DNA from: Pseudovibrio sp. M1P-2-3
GTDB taxonomy: Bacteria > Pseudomonadota > Alphaproteobacteria > Rhizobiales > Stappiaceae
Assembly: GCF_031501865.1 (NCBI RefSeq)
Contig: NZ_JARRCW010000001.1
Location: forward strand, 1 to 64,000
Length of the DNA: 64,000 bases
Reading direction: 5' to 3'
Notes under the pieces: model-generated
Database searches by the model: none
Told to the model about the DNA's origin: nothing
Seen by the model: only the letters and a program-made list of their open reading frames with translations
Translations under genes and position numbers: made by a program
Part shown: one piece after another, positions 20,670 through 30,569 of the stretch
Layout: the number at the start of each line of letters is the position of its first letter
Position numbering within the stretch: the stretch's first letter is position 1

Positions 20670-22253
20670 ATGTTTGCATCGATTCTGCCGTTAATGCGGC
20701 TTGTGAAAGCTGGTTACGTTCTTGCGCGTGAAGGGGTGTTTGGGCTGGTGTCCTTGCCGGACCTTCCTCCTGGTCCGCGTCTGGCCATTCGTCTTGGGCG
20801 TTTGGTGGAACGGCGCGGAGTAGAACAAAAAGCTGCTGCCGCACGGTTGACCGATGCTCTCAATCAACTGGGGCCGTCCTATGTTAAGCTTGGCCAGTTT
20901 CTGGCGACAAGACCGGATGTGGTTGGCAAAGTTGCTGCAAAAGAACTCTCAGCCTTGCAAGATAATGTTCCTGCATTTGACACCAAGCATTCGCGGAAAA
21001 TCATTGAAACGCAATTCGGTGTTCAGGTGGAAGACCTGTTTGACGAATTTTGCGAGCCAGTGGCAGCTGCATCTATTGCGCAGGTACACCCAGCTTATGT
21101 GATTGACCGAGATGGAGAACGGCACAAGGTTGCCGTTAAGGTACTTCGTCCCGGTGTAGAGCGCCGTTTCAAGCAGGACTTGCAAAGCTTCTATCTGGTG
21201 GCGCGGCTTGCAGAGCGCTTTAGCCCCGCCAGTCGCCGCTTGCGTCCCGTCGCCGTGGTTCAGACACTGGAATACTCGGTCACCATGGAGATGGATTTGC
21301 GGATGGAAGCCGCAGCCCTGTCGGAAATGGGTGACAACTGCGCCAATGATGAAAAGTTCCGTGTTCCAACCGTGGACTGGAAGCGCATGTCCCGCTCTGT
21401 TTTGACCATGGAATGGATTGAGGCGATCAAGCTTTCCAACACGCAGGCGATCAAAGATGCCGGACATGATTTGGCAGACCTTGGGGACCGCGTGATCCAG
21501 AACTTCCTGCGCCATGCGGTGCGCGATGGATTTTTCCATGCGGACATGCATCAGGGCAACCTGTTTGTTGAAGATGATGGAACCATTGTCGCGGTGGACA
21601 TGGGCATCACTGGCCGGCTTCATCTGGCAGAACGCCGTTTCCTTGCTGAAATCCTCTATGGCTTTATCTCCCGAAATTATCGGCGGGTTGCCGAGGTTCA
21701 CTTTGAAGCCGGTTATGTGCCTGCAGATCAGGACGTTGACATCTTTGCACAGGCAATCAGGGCTATCGGTGAGCCCATTCACGGGCATGATGCCAGTGAA
21801 ATTTCGATGGCGCGTCTTTTGACGCAACTTTTCGAAGTCACCGAGATGTTTGATATGCACACGCAACCCCAGCTTATTATGCTGCAAAAAAACATGGTGG
21901 TGGTTGAAGGTGTTGCGCGCTCTCTCAACCCATATCTAGATATGTGGAAAACGGCGGACCCTGTGATCCGCAGCTGGATTGAGCAGAACTTGGGTCCAGT
22001 TGGCCGTATTTCTGACCTTGCGTCCGGTGTTGGGGTGCTGGGCAAGATGGCTGTGAGTATGCCTCTTCTGGCAGAGCGTGCTGGCAAACTTTCAAGAGAA
22101 CTTGAGTTGATGGCCGAGAACGGTTTGAAGTTTGACCGCGAAACAGCCGAGGCCATCGGACAGGCGGAAGCAAAGTATGGCCGCTCTGGCCGAGTTGCCC
22201 TTTGGGTTATCGCTTTAAGTCTTGCCAGTATAGCATTTAGCCAGCTAATCTAG
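20670..22253 (+). CDS. ubiB: Ubiquinone biosynthesis protein UbiB (ADCK-like kinase)
   Basis: UbiB is an atypical kinase/ATPase needed for ubiquinone synthesis and lipid precursor handling at the inner membrane. The 527-residue protein has the KxGQ-type motif YVKLGQFLATRPD, the alanine-rich loop PVAAASIAQVH, the catalytic-type FFHADMHQGNLFV and the metal-binding VAVDMGITGRL. A hydrophobic C-terminal helix (LWVIALSLASIAFSQL) anchors it in the membrane. It forms an operon with ubiE. Confidence 0.95.
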   Translation: MFASILPLMRLVKAGYVLAREGVFGLVSLPDLPPGPRLAIRLGRLVERRGVEQKAAAARLTDALNQLGPSYVKLGQFLATRPDVVGKVAAKELSALQDNVPAFDTKHSRKIIETQFGVQVEDLFDEFCEPVAAASIAQVHPAYVIDRDGERHKVAVKVLRPGVERRFKQDLQSFYLVARLAERFSPASRRLRPVAVVQTLEYSVTMEMDLRMEAAALSEMGDNCANDEKFRVPTVDWKRMSRSVLTMEWIEAIKLSNTQAIKDAGHDLADLGDRVIQNFLRHAVRDGFFHADMHQGNLFVEDDGTIVAVDMGITGRLHLAERRFLAEILYGFISRNYRRVAEVHFEAGYVPADQDVDIFAQAIRAIGEPIHGHDASEISMARLLTQLFEVTEMFDMHTQPQLIMLQKNMVVVEGVARSLNPYLDMWKTADPVIRSWIEQNLGPVGRISDLASGVGVLGKMAVSMPLLAERAGKLSRELELMAENGLKFDRETAEAIGQAEAKYGRSGRVALWVIALSLASIAFSQLI

Positions 22254-22534
22254 GGAATATTTACCAATAGAATCAGTGTTTAATATATAACGAGGTTTCA
22301 AACGTAATTTTAAGATAACAGGTTTTTCTCTGAATCAAGTTTAGTTGATCGCGACTTTGTATTCTTTAGGTTGAACACCAAGTTTTCTTAGGGTAATTGT
22401 TCGTTTCACTATTTATTATTAATAAATTGTAAGCGGATAAAAACTAAAGCAATCGTGGTATGAATAAGAACGCTTATATGCCCTAGGGGTATTGCAAGTA
22501 GTCGTTAATATTCATTGTGCTTGGAGAGAATAAC

Positions 22535-23197
22535 GTGACCGATAGCTCTGAATTGGGAACCCGTGGGCGGCTGCTTGATAGCGCGGAGAGCCTTCTGGCA
22601 GAGAATGGATTGGGATCAACTTCTGTACGCATGATTACCGAAATGGCAGGCGCAAATGTTGCCGCTGTAAACTATCATTTCGGCAGTAAAGAAGACCTTG
22701 TCCGGGCTGTTATTCTTCGCAGGCTTTCCGAAATCGACGATATGAGAATGCAGAGGCTCGATGCGCTGGAAGTTGGCGGGCGCAGCCCAAGCATCGAAGA
22801 GATAACCCGCGCCTTTATTGAGCCGCTCATCGTCCACGGTATTTCTCGTGAAACCGGAAAAATGGTTCCTTTTATCGTGCTGGTTCGTCAGGTTATGTCT
22901 GATCCGGAAGTCGGGCAGAAGCTTACGCACGGCTGGGAAACTCCCTTAATGGTTCGCCGCATGGCCCGCGCCATAACAAGTGCTGCCAACAATGCTCATT
23001 TGAGTGAGAGCGAACTCAAATTTATGATCTTCCTGATGCACAGCTCTGCGGTTGAAATCTTGTACACCATTACAGGAAACTCTGATGAGACCTTTAAAGA
23101 TCAAAGTGTTCGGGATGGATTGGTTGAGCGTGGTCTGGGGTATGTCGCAAGCGGCATTAAAGGATTTATCTCCCAAAAAACGCTGGAAGAAGCTTAA
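22535..23197 (+). CDS. TetR/AcrR family transcriptional regulator
   Basis: The 220-residue protein has an N-terminal TetR helix-turn-helix (residues about 8-55: GRLLDSAESLLAENG, SVRMITEMAGANVAAVNYHF) and a mostly helical effector domain. The GTG at 22535 is preferred because GGAGAG lies 8 bases upstream; another GTG at 22517 would add six residues. The target and ligand are unknown. It is convergent with alkB, with only six bases between the stops. The 280 bases upstream are AT-rich and hold its promoter but no other feature I can support. Confidence 0.87.
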   Translation: MTDSSELGTRGRLLDSAESLLAENGLGSTSVRMITEMAGANVAAVNYHFGSKEDLVRAVILRRLSEIDDMRMQRLDALEVGGRSPSIEEITRAFIEPLIVHGISRETGKMVPFIVLVRQVMSDPEVGQKLTHGWETPLMVRRMARAITSAANNAHLSESELKFMIFLMHSSAVEILYTITGNSDETFKDQSVRDGLVERGLGYVASGIKGFISQKTLEEA

Positions 23198-23203
23198 TCA
23201 GGA

Positions 23204-23806
23204 CTAAGTGACACGGCGAAGAGTTGTGTTAATGCGTCCGCTATTTTTCAAAAGTCTAGACGTTCCGGTGATAACGTGATCTATGCCGTGATAGCAGTTG
23301 CGTGATTTTCCTCCAAGAATGACAACGTCACCTGACCTGAGTTTGAATGAGCGCGTCGCATCTCTTCTATTTTCTCCGCCAATACGAAACACGGCGGTAT
23401 CTCCAAGACTTACAGATACAACCGGTGCTGTAAGGTCTGCCTCATCGCTATCCCTATGCATCCCCATTTTGGCATCTGCGCCATAAAAATTAATAAGGCA
23501 GGCCTCTGGCAGTGCTGGGTATTGGGCAGTTTCTTTCCAAAGTCTTAGCAGCATTTCGGGAATGTCTGGCCAAGGTTTATTTGTGACTGGATGCCTATTT
23601 TGATAGCGATAGCCCGCCCTGTCGGAAACCCAGCCCAAAGGGCCACAATTGGTCATTCTGACTGAAAAGGGTTTCCCTGTTTGGGGCATGAGGGGCTGGA
23701 AAAGGGGAGCTTGGGTCGTGACCTGCCGCAGCCTTTCTACAAGCCCCTTTTGTTCCTCGCTATTGAAGTAATCGGGCAAATAGCGAAGCCCTTCAGGTAG
23801 CTGCAT
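23204..23806 (-). CDS. alkB: Alpha-ketoglutarate-dependent dioxygenase, AlkB family
   Basis: AlkB proteins repair alkylated bases by Fe(II)/2-oxoglutarate-dependent hydroxylation. In this 200-residue protein the iron ligands are seen as H117 and D119 (MHRDSDE) and H173 (CYHGIDHV), and the 2-oxoglutarate-binding arginines as R191 and R197 in RINTTLR. The substrate loop region (NCGPLGWVSDRAGYRYQ) fits the bacterial AlkB group. The length is a little shorter than E. coli AlkB. Whether it acts on DNA, RNA or protein is not settled by the sequence. Confidence 0.9.
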   Translation of the reverse strand: MQLPEGLRYLPDYFNSEEQKGLVERLRQVTTQAPLFQPLMPQTGKPFSVRMTNCGPLGWVSDRAGYRYQNRHPVTNKPWPDIPEMLLRLWKETAQYPALPEACLINFYGADAKMGMHRDSDEADLTAPVVSVSLGDTAVFRIGGENRRDATRSFKLRSGDVVILGGKSRNCYHGIDHVITGTSRLLKNSGRINTTLRRVT

Positions 23807-23946
23807 TTAAACCTTCCTTCAGCGAAATGCTTTAGTAAGTGAATGAACAGATTTTAAAGTGTTTGCATTTCCTCAGGAAATAACACGACCTGCTTTCACA
23901 GGTGCGGGTAATATCGGACGGGGATGTTAGCCTACGGGAGAATACC

Positions 23947-25449
23947 ATGCATCTGCTGCCACCTGTTTTAATTGCTGTCCTCAATCTTTTTGCCGCAGCA
24001 TTTGCTTTGCTCCTGGTGGTTTTGGTTGGTTCCATAATTGTCATGTATATTATTGATCGCAGGCAACATGTAGATGCAATTCGGCACAACTTTCCGGTTG
24101 TCGGGCGCTTTCGCTCCCTGTTCGAGTACCTTGGGGAGTTCTTCAGGCAGTACTTTTTTGCAATGGACCGTCAGGAAATGCCCTTTAACAGGGCCGAGAG
24201 AAACTGGGCAAATCATGCTGCGGAGCGTAAAGACAACACGTTGGCTTTCGGCTCCACTAAAAATCTCTTCACGCCCGGTACGGCCATTTTTGTAAACTGC
24301 CCGTTTGCCAAAATGGATGAGGAAATAGAAAAAGCCGCTCCGCTGACAATTGGCCCTCATGTGGAACACAGTTTCACTCCGACCAGCTTTTTCAATATCT
24401 CCGGAATGAGTTACGGCGCAATTTCAAAGCCTGCGGTTCTTGCGCTTTCAAAAGGTGCGAAAATGGCAGGATGCTGGATGAATACGGGAGAAGGGGGGCT
24501 GTCGCCCTATCACCTTGAAGGGGGCGCAGATATTATTTTTCAAATTGGAACGGCAAAGTATGGTGTGCGAAACGCTGATGGCACATTAGACCCGGAAAAA
24601 CTAAAAAAGATCGCCGCCTACCCGCAAGTGAAAATGATCGAGGTCAAGCTGTCGCAAGGGGCGAAACCGGGCAAAGGAGGAATGTTGCCGGGTGAGAAGG
24701 TGACAGAAGACATTGCCCGGATCAGAGGCATTGAAGTGGGGCAGTCTTCCCGTTCTCCGAACCGTCACCCCGAAATCAGCTCTGTTGCCGAACTGTTGGA
24801 TTTTATTGAAATGGTCCGGCAGTTGACCCAAAAGCCAGTGGGTTTCAAAACAGTAATTGGATCTGCTGGTTGGATTGATGACCTTTGTCTGGAGATCAAC
24901 CGTAGAGGCGAGAAGTTCGCTCCTGACTTTATAACACTTGATTCGGCTGATGGAGGGACAGGGGCGGCGCCTATGCCTTTGATGGACAATGTGGGGCTGA
25001 CTATTCGAGAGTCAATTCCGCTGGTTGATACGATTTTGAAGCGACATGGCCTGCGAGATCGCACTCGATTGATCGCATCGGGGAAGTTGGTTACACCTAC
25101 GAACGTTGCCTTGTCGCTTTGCGCAGGTGCGGATTATGCAGTTTCAGCTCGTGGATTTATGTTTGCGCTTGGTTGTATTCAAGCCCTCAAGTGCAACAAG
25201 AATACGTGTCCAACGGGCATAACAACCCATGATAAAGCTCTTCAGGCTGGGCTTGATCCTGAGGAAAAAAGTGTGAGAGTGATGAACTACTGTGAGCAGA
25301 TCCGTCATGAGGTGGAGATGATCGCCCGATCTTGCGGTGTCGATTCCCCTCGTTTGCTTTCCCATGAGCATGTTCGGGTTATGCAAGAAGGGGGATATTC
25401 GGTTCCATTCACACAGCTGTTGCCGGAGTACCTGCAAAATATTGAGTAG
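23947..25449 (+). CDS. FMN-binding glutamate synthase-like membrane protein
   Basis: From the ATG at 23947, preceded by GGGAG, the protein has 500 residues. One N-terminal membrane segment (about 6-34) is followed by a basic region and then a complete glutamate-synthase central/FMN domain (PF01645-like): ISGMSYGAISKPAVLALSKG, GEGGLSPYH, LSQGAKPGKGGMLPG, SADGGTGAAP and CNKNTCPTGI with the cysteines that bind the iron-sulfur cluster in GltB. There is no amidotransferase domain, so it is not a full glutamate synthase. The reaction is unknown. It stands alone, with dnaK next. Confidence 0.88.
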   Translation: MHLLPPVLIAVLNLFAAAFALLLVVLVGSIIVMYIIDRRQHVDAIRHNFPVVGRFRSLFEYLGEFFRQYFFAMDRQEMPFNRAERNWANHAAERKDNTLAFGSTKNLFTPGTAIFVNCPFAKMDEEIEKAAPLTIGPHVEHSFTPTSFFNISGMSYGAISKPAVLALSKGAKMAGCWMNTGEGGLSPYHLEGGADIIFQIGTAKYGVRNADGTLDPEKLKKIAAYPQVKMIEVKLSQGAKPGKGGMLPGEKVTEDIARIRGIEVGQSSRSPNRHPEISSVAELLDFIEMVRQLTQKPVGFKTVIGSAGWIDDLCLEINRRGEKFAPDFITLDSADGGTGAAPMPLMDNVGLTIRESIPLVDTILKRHGLRDRTRLIASGKLVTPTNVALSLCAGADYAVSARGFMFALGCIQALKCNKNTCPTGITTHDKALQAGLDPEEKSVRVMNYCEQIRHEVEMIARSCGVDSPRLLSHEHVRVMQEGGYSVPFTQLLPEYLQNIE

Positions 25450-25539
25450 CAAAAGGTTAGTTATCCAAAGAAAATACTGGAAAAGCGGGATAAGTGAGAC
25501 GCCGAATTAATTCTTAGGCCGATATATAAGCTTTCATGT

Positions 25540-25570
25540 CTTGCAGGGCTAAAAGAGCCTTCTTATATAG
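25540..25570 (+). promoter_or_regulatory. RpoH (sigma-32)-type promoter of dnaK
   Basis: CTTG at 25540-25543, an 18-base spacer and CTTATATAG at 25562-25570 match the alphaproteobacterial heat-shock consensus (CTTG, 17-18 bases, CYTATNTNNG) except for the last base. It lies 132 bases before the dnaK start codon, leaving room for an untranslated leader. Confidence 0.7.
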
Positions 25571-25701
25571 CCTTTTGAACATTGCGTTTATGCTTTGCAC
25601 AAGCTCGCACAACAACCACTATGGGGACCGGCTGAATGAAAAGTTTAGCTTTGTCCGAACGCCGTTAGGGTTCGGTCGGTCTGCCGAAAGGAGAGAGTAA
25701 T

Positions 25702-27621
25702 ATGGCAAAGGTCATCGGTATCGACCTCGGCACGACAAATTCGTGCGTTTCCGTCATGGACGGTAAAGAAGCTAAAGTAATTGAAAATTCCGAAGGTGCA
25801 CGCACAACACCTTCCATGGTTGCGTTTTCTGATGACGGTGAGAAACTCGTTGGTCAGCCAGCTAAACGTCAGGCTGTTACAAACCCAACCGACACATTGT
25901 TTGCTGTAAAGCGCTTGATTGGTCGCCGGTTTGATGACCCAACCGTTGCTAAAGACAAAAAGCTTGTCCCATACGAAATCGTTAAAGCCGACAACGGCGA
26001 TGCATGGGTTGAAGCTGAGGGTGAGAAATACTCCCCGTCACAGGTTTCCGCTTTCATTTTGCAAAAGATGAAAGAAACAGCTGAAGCATACCTTGGTGAA
26101 GGTGTTTCTCAGGCTGTTATTACAGTTCCTGCATACTTCAACGATGCTCAGCGTCAGGCAACAAAAGATGCCGGTAAGATCGCTGGCCTTGAAGTTCTGC
26201 GTATCATCAACGAGCCAACCGCCGCTGCCCTTGCCTACGGCATGGACAAGAACGATGGTAAAACAATCGCTGTATACGACCTTGGTGGTGGTACATTCGA
26301 TGTTTCCATTCTTGAAATCGGCGATGGCGTATTCGAAGTTAAGTCCACAAACGGTGACACCTTCCTCGGTGGTGAAGACTTCGACATGCACTTGGTTGAC
26401 TACCTTGCTACTGAATTCAAAAAAGAGCAGGGCATTGACCTTAAAACCGACAAGCTGGCTCTGCAGCGCCTGAAAGAAGCTGCTGAAAAAGCAAAAATCG
26501 AGCTGTCTTCTGCGTCCCAGACCGAAATCAACCTGCCGTTCATCACTGCAGACGCTTCCGGTCCTAAGCACCTTACCTTGAAGCTGACACGTGCCAAGTT
26601 CGAACAGCTGGTTGAAAAGCTGGTTCAGCGCACCGTTGCTCCGATGAAAGCTGCACTGAAAGACGCTGGTTTGGCCGCGGGTGAAATTGACGAAGTTGTT
26701 CTCGTCGGTGGTATGACCCGTATGCCGAAAGTTCAGGAAGTTGTTAAGCAGTTCTTCGGCAAGGAGCCACACAAAGGTGTGAACCCTGACGAAGTTGTTG
26801 CCATGGGTGCAGCAATTCAGGCTGGTGTTCTGCAAGGCGACGTTAAAGACGTTCTGCTTCTTGATGTTACACCTTTGTCCTTGGGTATCGAAACACTTGG
26901 CGGTGTGTTCACACGCCTGATCGACCGCAATACAACGATCCCAACGAAGAAAAGTCAGGTCTTCTCAACTGCTGAGGACAACCAGACTGCTGTGACCATT
27001 CGTGTGTTCCAAGGTGAGCGCGAGATGGCTGCGGACAACAAGATCCTCGGTCAGTTCGATCTGGTTGGTATTCCACCAGCACCGCGCGGTGTTCCTCAGG
27101 TTGAGGTAACGTTCGACATCGACGCCAACGGCATCGTGAACGTATCCGCGAAGGATAAGGGCACAGGCAAAGAACAGCAGATCCGCATTCAGGCATCTGG
27201 CGGTCTTTCCGATGATGACATCGAAAAGATGGTTCAGGATGCTGAAGCTCACGCTGAAGATGACAAGAAGCGTAAAGAGCTGGTTGAAGCCAAAAACCAG
27301 GGTGAAGCTCTGTTCCACTCCACCGAAAAGTCTCTGAAAGACTATGGCGACAAGGTGAGTGAAGAAGAGAAAACCGCTATTGAAACTGCTTTGGCTGCCT
27401 TGAAAGAATCGCTTGACGGCGACGATCTGGAAGACATCAAAGCTAAAACTCAGACCCTTATGGAAGCATCCATGAAGCTGGGTGAAGCCATGTATGCAGC
27501 TGCGCAAGAAGGCGAAGGTGCAGACGAAGGCGAAGATGATGGCGACGTTCAAAAGCCAGTAGACGATGTTGTTGATGCTGACTTTGAAGAAGTCAACGAC
27601 GACGACAAAAAGTCTAAGTAA
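25702..27621 (+). CDS. dnaK: Molecular chaperone DnaK (Hsp70)
   Basis: DnaK refolds and holds unfolded proteins together with DnaJ and GrpE. The 639-residue protein starts [20 protein letters not shown] (phosphate 1 loop) and has [20 protein letters not shown], the second phosphate loop [17 protein letters not shown] and [13 protein letters not shown] in the ATPase domain, then the substrate-binding domain ([17 protein letters not shown]) and a helical lid with an acidic, Asp/Lys-rich tail. GGAGAG precedes the ATG. It is followed by a terminator and then dnaJ. Confidence 0.98.
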   Translation: MAKVIGIDLGTTNSCVSVMDGKEAKVIENSEGARTTPSMVAFSDDGEKLVGQPAKRQAVTNPTDTLFAVKRLIGRRFDDPTVAKDKKLVPYEIVKADNGDAWVEAEGEKYSPSQVSAFILQKMKETAEAYLGEGVSQAVITVPAYFNDAQRQATKDAGKIAGLEVLRIINEPTAAALAYGMDKNDGKTIAVYDLGGGTFDVSILEIGDGVFEVKSTNGDTFLGGEDFDMHLVDYLATEFKKEQGIDLKTDKLALQRLKEAAEKAKIELSSASQTEINLPFITADASGPKHLTLKLTRAKFEQLVEKLVQRTVAPMKAALKDAGLAAGEIDEVVLVGGMTRMPKVQEVVKQFFGKEPHKGVNPDEVVAMGAAIQAGVLQGDVKDVLLLDVTPLSLGIETLGGVFTRLIDRNTTIPTKKSQVFSTAEDNQTAVTIRVFQGEREMAADNKILGQFDLVGIPPAPRGVPQVEVTFDIDANGIVNVSAKDKGTGKEQQIRIQASGGLSDDDIEKMVQDAEAHAEDDKKRKELVEAKNQGEALFHSTEKSLKDYGDKVSEEEKTAIETALAALKESLDGDDLEDIKAKTQTLMEASMKLGEAMYAAAQEGEGADEGEDDGDVQKPVDDVVDADFEEVNDDDKKSK

Positions 27622-27629
27622 GTCTTTAC

Positions 27630-27664
27630 GGGCTTGCGGGGAGTTTTCTCCGCAGGCCCCTTTG
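27630..27664 (+). terminator. Terminator after dnaK
   Basis: A 12-14 bp stem around GGGCTTGCGGGGAG and CTCCGCAGGCCC with loop TTTT is followed by a short T-rich run. It partly separates dnaK from dnaJ. The 306 bases between the genes hold nothing else certain; a weak RpoH-like pair (CTTG at 27876, CCTGATAC at 27897) is possible. Confidence 0.65.
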
Positions 27665-27927
27665 GATTAAAGGGTGAAGATGCCTCAATAGGCCTCTCAC
27701 ATTGCTCTGTTAGCTTATATGAGCTATGTGCTTCCACACCCTAAAAGTTTTACGCAGTCATTGAAGACTGCAGAAGTACAATGGCAACATAGCCAGACAT
27801 TTCGCTTTAGATTTACTCTGTTTCTCACCTTTAACCGAAAAGGATTTGGGCATGCTTCATGGGGTAAACTGGAAGCTTGAGATGGTGTTGGTTCTGCCTG
27901 ATACACAGTCTTTGGAGCTGATTTTAA

Positions 27928-29067
27928 ATGTCTAAGCGCGATTACTATGAAGTGCTCGGTGTTACGCGGGAGGTTGATGAGAAAGCACTCAAGAGCGCCT
28001 ACCGTAAGCTCGCAATGAAATATCATCCCGACCGCAACCCGGGTGATGACCAAGCCGAAGCAAACTTCAAAGAAGTTAGCGAAGCCTATGACATCTTGAA
28101 GGATTCACAAAAGCGCGCTGCCTACGACCGTTATGGCCATGCTGCCTTTGAAAATGGTGGCTTTGGTGGCGGTGGTGGCCAACAGGGGCCAGACTTTGCC
28201 TCTGCCATGTCCGACATTTTCGATGAGTTCTTTGGCGGCGGCGGTGGCGGTGGTGCACGCCGTGGTGGTTCTGGCCGTGAACGCGGTGCGGACCTGCGCT
28301 ATAATCTGGAAGTCACACTGGAAGAGGCTTACGCGGGTAAGAGCGTAGAGATTGAAGTTCCAACCTCGATTACCTGTGATTCTTGTAGTGGTTCGGGTGC
28401 CAAGAAAGGCACGAAACCAACAAGCTGCTCTACCTGTGGTGGAATTGGCCGTGTCCGTGCTGCGCAAGGATTCTTCACCATGGAGCGCACATGCCCAACC
28501 TGTCAGGGTCGCGGTGAAGTTATTGCAGATCCATGTGAAGGCTGTGGCGGCACAGGCCGCACAACGCAGCAGCGTACTCTTTCAGTCAACATTCCAGCGG
28601 GAATTGAAGATGGCACACGGATTCGCCTTGGCGGCGAAGGGGAAGCCGGTTTAAGAGGTGGCCCCTCAGGCGATCTTTACATCTTCCTGTCCATCAAACC
28701 CCATGAATTTTTCCAGCGTGATGGCGCTGATATTTTCTGCCGGGTTCCGGTGTCCATGACAACAGCAGCGCTTGGCGGTCAGTTTGAAGTTCCAAGTCTT
28801 GATGGAGCAACTGCCCGGGTTAAGGTGCCTGAAAGCACGCAGACTGGAAAACAATTCCGCTTGCGGGGTAAAGGGATGCCCGTAATGAGGTCTTCCCAGC
28901 ATGGTGACATGTACATCCAAGTTGTTGTTGAGACCCCCTCCAAGTTAACGAAGCGTCAGCGTGAACTTCTTCAAGAATTCGAATCGGAAACATCAGGTGA
29001 AAATCACCCCGAATCGAGTGGTTTCTTTGCTAGGGCAAAAGAATTCCTAGAAAATATTAAAAGTTAG
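27928..29067 (+). CDS. dnaJ: Co-chaperone DnaJ (Hsp40)
   Basis: DnaJ delivers clients to DnaK and stimulates its ATPase. The 379-residue protein has the full type I layout: J domain (1-70) with HPD at residues 33-35, a glycine/phenylalanine-rich stretch ([11 protein letters not shown], then [10 protein letters not shown]), four zinc-finger repeats of the form CxxCxGxG (for example [12 protein letters not shown] and [10 protein letters not shown]) and the client-binding C-terminal domain. Family member identity is certain. The stop codon is followed by an inverted repeat that reaches the next gene's ribosome site. Confidence 0.98.
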   Translation: MSKRDYYEVLGVTREVDEKALKSAYRKLAMKYHPDRNPGDDQAEANFKEVSEAYDILKDSQKRAAYDRYGHAAFENGGFGGGGGQQGPDFASAMSDIFDEFFGGGGGGGARRGGSGRERGADLRYNLEVTLEEAYAGKSVEIEVPTSITCDSCSGSGAKKGTKPTSCSTCGGIGRVRAAQGFFTMERTCPTCQGRGEVIADPCEGCGGTGRTTQQRTLSVNIPAGIEDGTRIRLGGEGEAGLRGGPSGDLYIFLSIKPHEFFQRDGADIFCRVPVSMTTAALGGQFEVPSLDGATARVKVPESTQTGKQFRLRGKGMPVMRSSQHGDMYIQVVVETPSKLTKRQRELLQEFESETSGENHPESSGFFARAKEFLENIKS

Positions 29068-29086
29068 AACCAGAATTAAACTTGAT

Positions 29087-29132
29087 ATCCCTCCCATTCC
29101 GTAGAAATATGTACTTCTTGTTTGGGAGGGAT
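29087..29132 (+). promoter_or_regulatory. Inverted repeat covering the next gene's ribosome site
   Basis: ATCCCTCCCA (29087-29096) pairs perfectly with TGGGAGGGAT (29123-29132) across a 26-base loop. The right arm contains the Shine-Dalgarno sequence GGGAGGG of the gene that starts at 29135. Folded mRNA would hide that site. It has no T-run, so it is a poor terminator. Confidence 0.6.
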
Positions 29133-29134
29133 GA

Positions 29135-29743
29135 ATGTTTCAAAGTTCAAAGATTTTAGCAGATAGTGCATTAAAGAAGATCTTGGACGAGACGCGCTTT
29201 ATTCGGAGTTGGGCCGCCTCTCCGCTGCAAATGGGGGCCGTTGCCCCTTCCAGTTCCGCTCTTTCAAAGAAAATTGCCAGTTTTATACCTGATGATAGAG
29301 AAGGCGATGTTGTGGAGCTTGGCCCGGGTACAGGTGCTATTACCAAAGAGATTCTGGCATCTGGTACGATTGATGGTCCTCGACTGACCTGTCTTGAATA
29401 CAGCCATGATTTTTGCAATCTGCTACGTGGCAAGTATCCAGATTCAAATATTATACAAGGGGATGCCTATAACCTGAAAAAGTCCCTTAGCCATATACGC
29501 TCAGGATCTTTGTCAGCTGTTGTATCAGGGTTGCCAATGTGGCCACGCCCACTAGAAGATCGCCTCAGGTGTGTGGACGATGCCTTGGATCTTCTTAAGC
29601 CTAATGCTCCTTTTATTCTATATACTTACTCTCTTTCTTCTCCTATTCCCAAAGAAGATCATCCTTGCCAGCAAATGCGGGGCGCATGGGTCTGGAGGAA
29701 TTTACCGCCTGCATCTGTTTGGGTTTATCGGAGAGTTCCCTAA
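29135..29743 (+). CDS. PmtA-like class I SAM-dependent methyltransferase
   Basis: The 202-residue protein has the SAM motif VVELGPGTGAITKEIL (from about residue 59), the acidic motif II TCLEYSHDFCNLL, and the family endings VVSGLPMWP and NLPPASVWVYRRV. These fit the phosphatidylethanolamine N-methyltransferase (PmtA) group of alphaproteobacteria, which makes phosphatidylcholine precursors; rRNA dimethylase-like relatives are the alternative. The N-terminal FIRSWAASPLQMGAVAPSS is typical of PmtA. Its ribosome site lies in the right arm of the inverted repeat after dnaJ, so translation may be structured. Exact substrate is inferred. Confidence 0.78.
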   Translation: MFQSSKILADSALKKILDETRFIRSWAASPLQMGAVAPSSSALSKKIASFIPDDREGDVVELGPGTGAITKEILASGTIDGPRLTCLEYSHDFCNLLRGKYPDSNIIQGDAYNLKKSLSHIRSGSLSAVVSGLPMWPRPLEDRLRCVDDALDLLKPNAPFILYTYSLSSPIPKEDHPCQQMRGAWVWRNLPPASVWVYRRVP

Positions 29744-29872
29744 TGGCACAGTCGATTCTTTCCTAGGTGTTTTCAAATAGTCATGAAATGTTTTGAATAA
29801 TTTCAAGAAGCCTTCGGAACGCCGCTTTATATTTCAAGTCAGTATGAGCATAGAAGCAAAGGCGAATTGACT

Positions 29873-30463
29873 ATGAATCCTAGTATCTTGGTTTTATCTG
29901 GTTCGGTCAGAAGTGGCTCCGTTAATACTCAGCTGGCCTCCCTTGTTTCAAGACACCTGTCATTGGAAAATGCACATGTGACACAGGTGAGTTTGAGAGA
30001 TTATCCTCTTCCTATTTATGATGGAGATTTGGAAGAAGAACACGGTATCCCTGAAAACGCCCATAAACTCAGAGTGTTATTGGAAAAGCATCAGGGCATA
30101 TTTGTCGCTAGCCCTGAGTATAATTCCTCTGTCACACCGCTGCTGAAAAATACTCTCGACTGGATCAGCCGTATCATCAAAACAGGTGAAGAGCCTCTAG
30201 AAGTTTTCTCGAAGGGTGTGTATGCCCTAGGCGGGGCGTCTCCCGGTGTTTATGGTGGAATGCGCAGCCTGATGCATCTCAGGGTGATAATGGAGGTCTC
30301 ATTAGGGGCAACAGTGATTCCCGAAATGATCTCAGTAAACTTTGCCGGAAAAGCGTTTAATGAGAATGGTGAGTTGGCGAAAGAATTCGCTCAAAAACGC
30401 CTTACCAAAATGGTTGAGCGCCTTGTTCGAGAGTCAGGCTATGTAAAGATGGAAAATTCCTGA
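29873..30463 (+). CDS. NADPH-dependent FMN reductase family protein
   Basis: This 196-residue protein is a flavodoxin-like reductase, the second such gene in the window. It has LVLSGSVRSGSVNTQLA at the N terminus, the FMN loop SPEYNSSVTPLLKNTLDWISR (written here in parts: SPEYNSS, LLKNTLDWISR) and LGGASPGVYGGMRSL. The motif set is closer to the classical family than in the copy at 13422. The role is probably quinone or flavin reduction in stress defence. The ATG at 29873 is chosen over a TTG two codons earlier. Confidence 0.87.
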   Translation: MNPSILVLSGSVRSGSVNTQLASLVSRHLSLENAHVTQVSLRDYPLPIYDGDLEEEHGIPENAHKLRVLLEKHQGIFVASPEYNSSVTPLLKNTLDWISRIIKTGEEPLEVFSKGVYALGGASPGVYGGMRSLMHLRVIMEVSLGATVIPEMISVNFAGKAFNENGELAKEFAQKRLTKMVERLVRESGYVKMENS

Positions 30464-30569
30464 TATTTTTTAACTGTTTGCATTGGCAAGGCCCATTGGA
30501 CTGCATACATACAGGGAAAGCCAACAGGCTTTTGTTTTATGTTAGCTCTTTGCAGTTGGAGAGATTTGT

